A program made the translations under genes and the position numbers. From CAYLZO01 sp964387775 (GTDB lineage Bacteria; Chloroflexota; Anaerolineae; JAAYZQ01): a stretch of DNA of 19,448 nucleotides. Under the pieces are notes generated by a model. It had not been told where the DNA came from, searched no databases, and worked only from the letters and a program-made list of their open reading frames with translations. The stretch lies in the NCBI GenBank assembly GCA_964387775.1, contig CAYLZO010000082.1:1-19448 (forward strand), written 5' to 3'. This document shows, in pieces, positions 1-5,143 of this stretch (positions within the stretch are counted from its first letter, which is position 1; each line of letters starts with the position of its first letter).

Positions 1-3
1 TTA

Positions 4-95
4 GGTAGTGGTAACACGGTAAGTGACAAACGGATAGTCCTGCGGATAATGTGGGGGACGTCCCCCACATTATCACTTACTACATAACCACTACC
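4..95. repeat. Nested inverted-repeat element (large palindromic structure)
   Basis: Positions 45-74 are a perfect 30-nt palindrome (left half GATAATGTGGGGGAC). Around it lie outer arms at 4-26 and 73-95 that share GGTAGTGGT at the outside and TAAGTGA at the inside in inverted orientation, so the whole segment can fold into a long interrupted hairpin. It lies downstream of the minus-strand DNA glycosylase gene. No T tract follows on either strand, so a plain terminator is not the best reading. It could be a miniature palindromic repeat or one end of a mobile element cut by the window edge. The remaining bases up to 158 show nothing else. Confidence 0.6.
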
Positions 96-158
96 CATCA
101 TTATACTTGAAAAGCAGAAGGACGGCAAGCGCAACCGGCCCAGCGGAAAATGCCAAAC

Positions 159-1001
159 TCAGCGGCGCCCGACCATCAGCCCTGGCTGGCAGACGCGACA
201 AAAGTTGGTCGTGCGGCGTGATTTGGTGACCTTGCTGATGGGGTTGCCGCAGCGGGGGCAGGGCTCGCCGGCGTGGCCGTGGACGGCCAAAAAGTCGCGC
301 ACTTCCACATCGATGGCCTGGCCCACTTGCCCCCGCAGGGTCTCGATGGCCTCGGCCAGCACGGCGCGCATAGCCTCGTAGAGGTCCACGACCTCGTCGT
401 CGCTCAAACTGGGGCGGCGGCGGTAGGGATAGACGCCGGCCTGCCAGCAGATCTCGTCGGCATACGCGTTGCCGATACCGGCCACGAACGACTGACGGGT
501 CAGCACGCCCTTGATCTCGCCCCGGCGCTGCTTCAGGCGCTGGCAAAAGACGTCAAGCGTCAGGGCCGGATCGAGGGCATCCGGCCCCAGCTCGGAAAAG
601 GTCGGAACCTGGCTCAAGTCGTCGATCAAATAGATCTTGCCCATGTCCTTGGCGTCGTGGTAGCGCAGCTCGCGGCTGCGTGTCTCCTCGTCGGCCTCGC
701 TCAAGGTGATGACCAACGCGTCCCGGACCCTGTCGCGGTCCAGGGGCTCGCCGTAGCGGAGACGTCCGGCGAGCATGGGGTTGATGACCAGCGTCGCCCC
801 GCCGTCCAGGGGCAGGAGCAGAAACTTGCCCCGGCGGTCCACGCCCGCAAACCGCCGCCCGACGAGGTGCTCCGGCAGGTCACCGCCCAGCAGGTTGCGA
901 ACCAACAGCGGCCGCCGCACGTCGACCGCCGTGATGAGCGCACCGGCCAGGTGTGGTTTCAGGAATTCGCGGATGACTTCTAGATCGGGCAATTCGGGCA
1001 T
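159..1001 (-). CDS. mutM: Fpg/Nei-family (MutM-like) DNA glycosylase
   Basis: A 280-residue protein of normal Fpg length. Family members excise oxidised bases such as 8-oxoguanine and cut the resulting abasic strand. It starts MPELPDLEVI, giving the Pro2 nucleophile and Glu3; a helix-two-turn-helix region (KGVLTRQSFVAGIGNAYADE) is followed by a C-terminal zinc finger C-x2-C-x16-C-x2-C (CPRC...CRVC) with the expected Arg-rich hairpin. The lysine of RRGKF near residue 59 matches the conserved phosphate-contacting Lys. Two typical segments differ: HLGMSGRL is NPMLAGRL, and the DPRRFG segment that supplies void-filling Arg and Phe reads DAKDMG, so lesion choice may differ from classical MutM. A GGAAGGGGGG Shine-Dalgarno precedes the ATG, and a promoter lies at 1028-1056. 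The family is secure; the symbol is less so. Confidence 0.9.
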   Translation of the reverse strand: MPELPDLEVIREFLKPHLAGALITAVDVRRPLLVRNLLGGDLPEHLVGRRFAGVDRRGKFLLLPLDGGATLVINPMLAGRLRYGEPLDRDRVRDALVITLSEADEETRSRELRYHDAKDMGKIYLIDDLSQVPTFSELGPDALDPALTLDVFCQRLKQRRGEIKGVLTRQSFVAGIGNAYADEICWQAGVYPYRRRPSLSDDEVVDLYEAMRAVLAEAIETLRGQVGQAIDVEVRDFLAVHGHAGEPCPRCGNPISKVTKSRRTTNFCRVCQPGLMVGRR

Positions 1002-1027
1002 GGGTTCCCCCCTTCCTGTCGGCCTCC

Positions 1028-1056
1028 ATTGTACGCCAGGGGAGCTGTTTTCACAA
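1028..1056 (-). promoter_or_regulatory. Predicted sigma-70 promoter of the DNA glycosylase
   Basis: Read on the minus strand: TTGTGA (1056-1051), a 17-nt spacer, then TACAAT (1033-1028). The start codon lies 27 nt further on. It shares its intergenic region with the divergent secG promoter. Confidence 0.6.
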
Positions 1057-1119
1057 ATTGCTTTTGTCTAGGCGACAACTGGTCGGTCAATCTGGTCAGG
1101 TCTTGCTTCCCGGTCTCAT

Positions 1120-1148
1120 TTGCCAGGCGTGGGGGAACGTGGTATAAT
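1120..1148 (+). promoter_or_regulatory. Predicted sigma-70 promoter of secG
   Basis: TTGCCA (1120-1125), exactly 17 nt, then a perfect TATAAT (1143-1148), 39 nt ahead of the secG start codon. One of the best promoter matches in the window. Confidence 0.75.
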
Positions 1149-1187
1149 CGCCCGACATCGAGTCTTGTAACGAAACGGAGGCGTATC

Positions 1188-1421
1188 GTGTCTGGTATCT
1201 TGCCGTACATACAGATCATTCAGATTATTATTTCCATCGCGCTGATCGCCATCATCCTCGTCCAGGCCAAGGGACAGGGCGGCCTGGGGGGCATTTTCGG
1301 TGGCGAGGGCAGCGGTGTCTACCGCACCCGCCGGGGCGTTGAAAAGACCCTGTTCAACGTCACCGTTGGTCTGGCTGTGGTATTCTTTATCATTTCGATC
1401 ATTAGCGTCTTGGTCGCCTGA
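1188..1421 (+). CDS. secG: Preprotein translocase subunit SecG
   Basis: A 77-residue protein with a GTG start; ACGGAGG at 1175-1181 is the ribosome-binding site. SecG is the small accessory membrane subunit of SecYEG and assists SecA-driven export. The sequence shows the family plan: a first hydrophobic segment (IIQIIISIALIAIILVQ), a cytoplasmic loop with the conserved run KGQGGLGGIFGG, a short basic stretch (YRTRRGVEK) and a second membrane helix (VTVGLAVVFFIISIISVLVA). A longer in-frame reading from 1029 has no suitable ribosome-binding site and runs across the promoter, so the GTG at 1188 is preferred. The next gene on the strand is an exported solute-binding protein after an 89-nt gap with a hairpin. 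Confidence 0.95.
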   Translation: MSGILPYIQIIQIIISIALIAIILVQAKGQGGLGGIFGGEGSGVYRTRRGVEKTLFNVTVGLAVVFFIISIISVLVA

Positions 1422-1450
1422 CAAGCCCCATCGTCTGACGACGGATCTGA

Positions 1451-1486
1451 GGGTGTTCCTCGGCCCACGCCGGCCCGGGAACACCC
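1451..1486 (+). terminator. Hairpin between secG and the solute-binding protein gene
   Basis: GGGTGTTCC (1451-1459) pairs perfectly with GGAACACCC (1478-1486) across an 18-nt GC-rich loop. Only a short TTCGTCTC follows rather than a T tract, so it may be a weak terminator or an RNA-stability hairpin that lowers expression of the next gene. Confidence 0.4.
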
Positions 1487-1510
1487 TTCGTCTCGCTAGA
1501 AGGATTTGGT

Positions 1511-3193
1511 GTGACCCGCTCCGTATTCTGGCAGGCGATCCTGGCCCTGCTGGGGATCGTCCTGGTCTTTCTCGTTCTATCCCAGCTCGTCACAGAGGTG
1601 GCGACAGTGGAGGTGCCGGCCCGGGGGGGCACCTACGTCGAAGGCGTCCTGGGCTATTCAGAGGTCATCAACCCGATCCTGGCGCCCCTCGTCGTGCAGG
1701 CCAACCCGGTCGATCAAGACCTGGGGGCGTTGGTCTTTGACGGTTTGACGACCCTGGATGCCACGGGCCAGATCTCGCCCTCGCTGGCCATAGATTGGGA
1801 GATCTCGGAGGACGGATCGGTTTACGAGTTCTATTTGCGGGAAGGGGTAGCCTGGCACGATGGCGCGCCCTTTACGGCTACCGACGTCGCCTTTACCATT
1901 CAGGCCATCCAGGACCCTAACTATCGCGGGGCGCCGGCCCTGCGCGAGCTGTGGCGCAACGTGACCGTCGAGCAACTCGACGATTACACCGTGCGCTTTG
2001 TCCTCGAAGAACCTTTTCCCTCCTTCATGTACTACACGACCATCGGCCTCTTGCCGGCCCACTTGCTCAGCAACGTCCCGGCGGCCGACCTGCCCGGCCA
2101 CGAATTCTCCACCGAACGGCCCGTGGGCACCGGCATGTTCACGGTCGAGAGCATCTCCCCCGACCGGGTGGTGTTGGCGGCCAACCCCGACTATTGGGGG
2201 CCGGCGCCCTACCTGGAAAAGCTGGAGTTTTGGCTCTTTGGCGATTGGGACGGTCTGTTGACCGATTACCAGCGCGGGGTGATCCACGGCTTCCATCCTC
2301 CCAGCCCAGACACGCTCCCCACCCTGGCCGATCTCCCCTCGTTGCAGCTCTATTCCGCCCAATCGGTTGGCTACGGCATCGTCTACCTGAACCTGCAGCG
2401 GGAAGCCCTGCCCTTCTTCGATGAGGTTGAGGTTCGTCAGGCTTTGCTCTACGCCCTGGACCGACAAAGCCTGATCGACCGCGTTCTGGGCGGGCAAGGC
2501 CTGATCGCTGACAGCCCCGTCCTGCCGGTGAGCTGGGCCTACGATCCCGGCGTGCGCCAATATCGCTACGATCCCGAGCGGGCCATTGGGCTCTTGGATG
2601 CCAGCGGCTGGGTGGATAGCGACGCCGACCGCATCCGCGACAAGGATGGGCAGCCTTTGGTCTTTGCCCTCATCGTGGCCGACGATCCGACCATGGTGCA
2701 GATGGCGAATGCTCTCAGCGAGCAGTGGCGGGCGGTGGGCGTGGACGTCACCGTCCAGGCTGAGAATGGCTCCCGCATCCCCATCTATGTCCGGGACCGG
2801 GCCTTTGACGCAGTCCTCATCGAAATCGGCCTGACCGCGGATCCCGACCCCTACCCGCTGTGGCACTCCACCCAGGCCGAGGCGCCGGGCCAGAACTTTG
2901 CCGGATTCGCCGACGAGGAGGCCGACGTGGTGATGGAGGAGGGTCGGAGCACCATCGACCTGGAACGTCGCACTGAGCTGTATCATACCTTTCAGCAGAT
3001 CTTTGCCGAGCAGGTCCCCTCGCTCCTGCTCTACTACCCCATCTACACCTATGCTGTGGATACCCAGGTACATGACGTCCAACTCTCGCCCCTTTTGCAC
3101 ACCAGCGATCGTTTTCGCAACGTGCACGAGTGGTACATCGAGATGGAAGAAGTGGCCGTTGATGAAAGTGAGCTTGACAATCGAGGCGAGTAG
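1511..3193 (+). CDS. ABC transporter substrate-binding protein, family 5 (peptide/oligopeptide type)
   Basis: A 560-residue extracytoplasmic solute receptor of the DppA/OppA class, which usually delivers peptides (or nickel, sugars or opines) to an ABC permease. Family landmarks include GGTYVEGVLG near the N terminus of the mature protein, the YEFYLREGVAWHDGAPFTA segment (usual form: fkLRpGvkwHDGtpfTA), RPVGTGMFTVE (usual pvGTGPY), and AVEVRQALLYALDR-like EVEVRQALLYALDRQ. The N terminus is a single hydrophobic helix (VFWQAILALLGIVLVFLVL) with no lipobox cysteine, so it may be membrane-anchored or cleaved rather than lipidated. The GTG start follows AGAAGGA at 1498-1504. No permease or ATPase genes adjoin it, so its transporter must lie elsewhere. 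The substrate cannot be told from sequence. Confidence 0.9.
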   Translation: MTRSVFWQAILALLGIVLVFLVLSQLVTEVATVEVPARGGTYVEGVLGYSEVINPILAPLVVQANPVDQDLGALVFDGLTTLDATGQISPSLAIDWEISEDGSVYEFYLREGVAWHDGAPFTATDVAFTIQAIQDPNYRGAPALRELWRNVTVEQLDDYTVRFVLEEPFPSFMYYTTIGLLPAHLLSNVPAADLPGHEFSTERPVGTGMFTVESISPDRVVLAANPDYWGPAPYLEKLEFWLFGDWDGLLTDYQRGVIHGFHPPSPDTLPTLADLPSLQLYSAQSVGYGIVYLNLQREALPFFDEVEVRQALLYALDRQSLIDRVLGGQGLIADSPVLPVSWAYDPGVRQYRYDPERAIGLLDASGWVDSDADRIRDKDGQPLVFALIVADDPTMVQMANALSEQWRAVGVDVTVQAENGSRIPIYVRDRAFDAVLIEIGLTADPDPYPLWHSTQAEAPGQNFAGFADEEADVVMEEGRSTIDLERRTELYHTFQQIFAEQVPSLLLYYPIYTYAVDTQVHDVQLSPLLHTSDRFRNVHEWYIEMEEVAVDESELDNRGE

Positions 3194-3202
3194 TGGTAGA
3201 GT
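3174..3202 (+). promoter_or_regulatory. Predicted promoter of tRNA-Leu
   Basis: TTGACA (3174-3179), a 17-nt spacer, then TAGAGT (3197-3202). The -35 element lies inside the last codons of the preceding gene and the -10 just after its stop, placing the transcript start only a few bases before the tRNA. Confidence 0.7.
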
Positions 3203-3212
3203 ATGGTTGCGT

Positions 3213-3300
3213 GCCGAAGTGGCGGAACAGGCAGACGCGCTGCGTTCAGGGCGCAGTGGGCTTTATGCCCATGTGGGTTCAACTCCCACCTTCGGCACCA
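3213..3300 (+). tRNA. tRNA-Leu (anticodon CAG)
   Basis: Class II tRNA with all arms visible: acceptor GCCGAAG (3213-3219) with CTTCGGC (3290-3296); D stem GCG/CGC; anticodon stem CTGCG/CGCAG with loop TTCAGGG, giving anticodon CAG at 3247-3249, which reads CUG; a long variable arm closed by GGGC/GCCC, as expected for Leu; T stem GTGGG/CCCAC with loop TTCAACT. The discriminator is A (3297) and the CCA end is encoded (3298-3300). It has its own promoter and terminator. Confidence 0.97.
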
Positions 3301-3302
3301 AG

Positions 3303-3329
3303 TCCCGGCCCAAGAGGGCCGGGCTTTTT
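3303..3329 (+). terminator. Rho-independent terminator of tRNA-Leu
   Basis: CCCGGCCC (3304-3311), loop AAGA, GGGCCGGG (3316-3323), then C and TTTTT. A compact 8-bp GC stem with a T run directly after the tRNA. Confidence 0.9.
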
Positions 3330-3344
3330 GTTTGTGAGTCGAAG

Positions 3345-3390
3345 CAAGGGATGGCGTGGGGGGACCCCCACGCCATCCCTTGTCTTTTTT
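3345..3390 (+). terminator. Very strong second hairpin terminator / palindrome
   Basis: An 18-nt arm (3345-3362, starting CAAGGGATGGCG) is perfectly matched by 3365-3382, followed by TC and TTTTTT (3385-3390). It sits just after the tRNA terminator and just before the next promoter, isolating the two units. Its core (GTGGGGG...CCCCCAC) is the same as that of the palindrome at 45-74, so it may be a repeat-derived terminator. Confidence 0.85.
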
Positions 3391-3397
3391 CATCCAT

Positions 3398-3426
3398 TTG
3401 ACTTTCCGGTGGAGATGGGGTACACT
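3398..3426 (+). promoter_or_regulatory. Predicted promoter of the FtsB-like gene
   Basis: TTGACT (3398-3403), 17 nt, then TACACT (3421-3426). The expected transcript start falls next to the GGAGG at 3434-3438, implying a very short 5' untranslated region. Confidence 0.65.
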
Positions 3427-3443
3427 GGGTAGCGGAGGCGCCC

Positions 3444-3836
3444 ATGATTAATGCCAAAGCCCGTAGAAGGATACTCATCAACCAATTTCTACTCCTCCTC
3501 ATGGGGATTGTGATCGTCTACCTCATGGCCGATTTCGCCCGCCAACTGGCCGTCCACTATCAGCGGCGCGAGGAGTTGCGACAACTCGATGCAGAAATCG
3601 AACTGGCTCTGCAGAAACAGCAAGACTTGGAGATGCGCCGGGCCTACGTCCAATCGCCCCAGGCTGCCGAGGAATGGGCGCGGGAGAACGGCTTGGCCAA
3701 GGAGGGTGAGCAGTCGGTCGTCATCGTTGCGCCCGAGTCGGCTGCTGCCCTCCCGAGCGAGGAGGACGCTGGCGCCGGCCCGGCGCCAGTCTCACCCCGG
3801 GATAGCTGGTGGGATCTCTTTTTCGGGCGGCGATGA
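3444..3836 (+). CDS. FtsB/DivIC-like septum formation initiator protein
   Basis: A 130-residue bitopic membrane protein. A short basic cytoplasmic start (NAKARRRIL) is followed by one membrane helix (about residues 11-29, FLLLLMGIVIVYLMADF) and then a heptad-like charged coiled coil (about 33-65, QRREELRQLDAEIELALQKQ). After this comes the short region typical of the family (YVQSPQAAEEWARENGLAKEGE) and an Ala/Pro/Glu-rich tail ending WWDLFFGRR. FtsB/DivIC proteins join FtsL and FtsQ/DivIB in the divisome and help activate septal wall synthesis. GGAGG sits 5 nt before the ATG. Assignment rests on architecture and the AEEWARENGLAK-type segment; family confidence is good, the exact orthologue is not. 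Confidence 0.82.
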   Translation: MINAKARRRILINQFLLLLMGIVIVYLMADFARQLAVHYQRREELRQLDAEIELALQKQQDLEMRRAYVQSPQAAEEWARENGLAKEGEQSVVIVAPESAAALPSEEDAGAGPAPVSPRDSWWDLFFGRR

Positions 3837-3857
3837 TGGTCCACGCCCAACGGTGAT

Positions 3858-3886
3858 TTGACACCCGGGGGGGCGTGTGTTATACT
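3858..3886 (+). promoter_or_regulatory. Strong promoter of the ABC ATPase leader
   Basis: A consensus TTGACA (3858-3863), 17 nt, then TATACT (3881-3886): the strongest promoter seen in the window. Transcription would begin near 3893, about 320 nt ahead of the ABC ATPase start codon. Confidence 0.8.
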
Positions 3887-3924
3887 CTCGCCGCGAAATT
3901 TGCAGAAAGGAACGAAAGGTGCAC

Positions 3925-4005
3925 ATGGCAATCGCAATTGGCTACATCCGCATCCGGCGCGAACCCGTTGGTGGGTTCGCCCTGCCTTGTCGTAGTGCGC
4001 CCTGA
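3925..4005 (+). CDS. Predicted 26-residue leader peptide (attenuator ORF)
   Basis: A short ORF with ATG at 3925 and TGA at 4003-4005, preceded by a good ribosome-binding site (GAAAGG, 3914-3919). The peptide begins MAIAIGYIRIRREP and ends PCRSAP; it matches no family I recognise. It is the first translatable ORF on the transcript from the strong promoter at 3858-3886, and it ends 19 nt before the first of two terminators preceding the ABC ATPase. An 8-bp hairpin (GCGAACCC 3959-3966 with GGGTTCGC 3973-3980) lies inside the second half of the ORF, where a translating or stalled ribosome would change its folding. These features match ribosome-mediated attenuators of drug-transport and resistance genes; the inducing signal cannot be read from sequence. 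Confidence 0.6.
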   Translation: MAIAIGYIRIRREPVGGFALPCRSAP

Positions 4006-4024
4006 CAAATATTAACATAACGTC

Positions 4025-4062
4025 AGCCGTGGGCCACCGCGACCGGAGCCCACGGCTTTTTT
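4025..4062 (+). terminator. First leader terminator (T1) upstream of the ABC ATPase
   Basis: AGCCGTGGGC (4025-4034), a 13-nt loop, GCCCACGGCT (4048-4057), with a T run to 4062. A perfect 10-bp stem between the strong promoter and the ABC ATPase gene. A possible competing stem joins CTGAC (4002-4006, overlapping the leader stop) with GTCAG (4022-4026), which includes the foot of T1. Confidence 0.85.
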
Positions 4063-4095
4063 GATCCTCGTATCTCGCCGCGTCAAGCGGGCTGA

Positions 4096-4132
4096 AAGCT
4101 GTGGGCATCCAACGAACGCTCGCAGCTTTTTT
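4096..4132 (+). terminator. Second leader terminator (T2), a diverged copy of T1
   Basis: AAGCTGTGGGC (4096-4106) pairs with GCTCGCAGCTT (4118-4128) allowing G-U pairs, followed by TTTTTT (4127-4132). Its left arm matches T1 at 9 of 10 positions (AGCTGTGGGC against AGCCGTGGGC), so the two look like a tandem duplication. Confidence 0.75.
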
Positions 4133-4148
4133 GTTGAATCCTGGATCC

Positions 4149-4219
4149 GGTGATGAGAGAAGCTTTCCCTCGTCACCCGCCGACCATGACTCACGAGGTA
4201 GGAGGTGTCACCATGAGTC
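4149..4219 (+). promoter_or_regulatory. Hairpins over the ribosome-binding site of the ABC ATPase
   Basis: Two stems follow T2: GGTGATGAG (4149-4157) with CTCGTCACC (4169-4177), and GACTCA (4188-4193) with TGAGTC (4214-4219). The second encloses the Shine-Dalgarno AGGAGGTG and takes up part of the ATG, so it could limit translation initiation. Inferred from base pairing only. Confidence 0.4.
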
Positions 4220-5094
4220 CGAGTTTATCACAAAATGAAACAGCCCTTTCGGTCCAGTCCGTGACCAAGGCCTTTGGCCGCGACGGCGGCCGCTCGATCC
4301 TGAGCCGGTTGCAGCACCGCCTGGGCAGAGAAAACGGCAAGGAACAAGCTGAGCCCAAACGCGTCGTCGCCGTCAACGACGTCAGCCTGGAGGTCCGCCG
4401 CAACGAGATCTTTGGCATCCTGGGTCCCAACGGCTCGGGCAAGAGCACGCTGATCCGCCTCGTCGCCACGCTGTTGGTGCCCGACGAGGGCGAGATTCAG
4501 GTCTTTGGCCTGGACGTGACCCGCGACGAGATGGCCGTCAAGCGGCTGATCAACCGGGTGTCGGTGGACGCGGCGTTCTTCAAAAAGCTGTCGGCGCTGG
4601 AGAACCTGATGTACGCCGGGCGGCTCTATGGCGTGTCGGGCAAGGACGTGCGCCAGCAAGCCTTCGAGATCCTGAACCGGCTGGGGCTCAAGGACAAAGA
4701 GATCCTGGGGCCGCTGGAGGACATGTCGCGGGGAATGCAGCAGAAGGTGGCCATCGCCCGCGCCTTCCTCTCGCAGCCGACGCTGCTGCTACTCGACGAG
4801 CCGACGACGGGCCTCGATCCCCGCTCCAAGCGGGAGGTACAGGCCTTCGTCGAGGAGCTGCGCGACACCCACGACGCCACGATCCTGCTGACGACCCACG
4901 ACATGCACGAGGCCGAGGCCCTCTGCGGCCGCATCGCCATCCTGGACGAGGGCAAGGTCGTGGCCCTGGACACGCCGGCGGGCCTCAAAAAACTCGTTCC
5001 CGGCAGCAACGGCCACGAGCCGACGCTGGAGGATGTGTTCATGGCGCTGACGGGCAAGGAGTTGGTCAAAGAAGAGGATCGGGTGACGATCTAG
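4213..5094 (+). CDS. ABC transporter ATP-binding protein (ABC-2/DrrA-like), orphan
   Basis: A 293-residue nucleotide-binding subunit. The ATG at 4213 follows AGGAGGTG by 6 nt; an in-frame ATG at 4150 lacks such a site and is rejected. Motifs: Walker A GPNGSGKST (71-79), a signature loop in the degenerate form MSRGMQQ (171-177), Walker B LLLLDEP (191-197) and the H-loop in TTHDMHE (His229). Residues 23-50 form a charged insert ahead of the usual first strand. The Q-loop position, normally Q before the helical domain, reads VSVDAAFF, so the glutamine seems to be missing. The C-terminal region (TPAGLKKLV..GHEPTLEDVFMALTG) resembles drug and polysaccharide exporters. No permease gene follows; a terminator and a convergent gene do. 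The long structured leader suggests inducible expression. Substrate unknown. Confidence 0.92.
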   Translation: MSPSLSQNETALSVQSVTKAFGRDGGRSILSRLQHRLGRENGKEQAEPKRVVAVNDVSLEVRRNEIFGILGPNGSGKSTLIRLVATLLVPDEGEIQVFGLDVTRDEMAVKRLINRVSVDAAFFKKLSALENLMYAGRLYGVSGKDVRQQAFEILNRLGLKDKEILGPLEDMSRGMQQKVAIARAFLSQPTLLLLDEPTTGLDPRSKREVQAFVEELRDTHDATILLTTHDMHEAEALCGRIAILDEGKVVALDTPAGLKKLVPGSNGHEPTLEDVFMALTGKELVKEEDRVTI

Positions 5095-5124
5095 TACACA
5101 AGGGCGCTCGCTCTCGCCCAAGCC

Positions 5125-5143
5125 AGCCTTCGCAAGGCTTTTT
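5125..5143 (+). terminator. Terminator of the ABC ATPase gene
   Basis: AGCCTT (5125-5130), loop CGC, AAGGCT (5134-5139), then a T run to 5143. It overlaps the stop codon of the convergent UbiB-like gene and ends the ABC unit without a permease gene. Confidence 0.7.

Noticed and set aside
1658..3127. A 489-codon open frame on the minus strand opposite the solute-binding protein
   Set aside because: Antisense shadow; composition follows the complement of the real gene, and no family signal is visible.
3925..4005. Leader ORF as a remnant of a serine recombinase (IGYIR start)
   Set aside because: Only five residues resemble that family start; the following residues and stop do not, and the location fits a leader peptide.
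4150..4212. Upstream in-frame ATG for the ABC ATPase at 4150
   Set aside because: It lacks a ribosome-binding site and lies in hairpin sequence, while 4213 has AGGAGGTG at ideal spacing.
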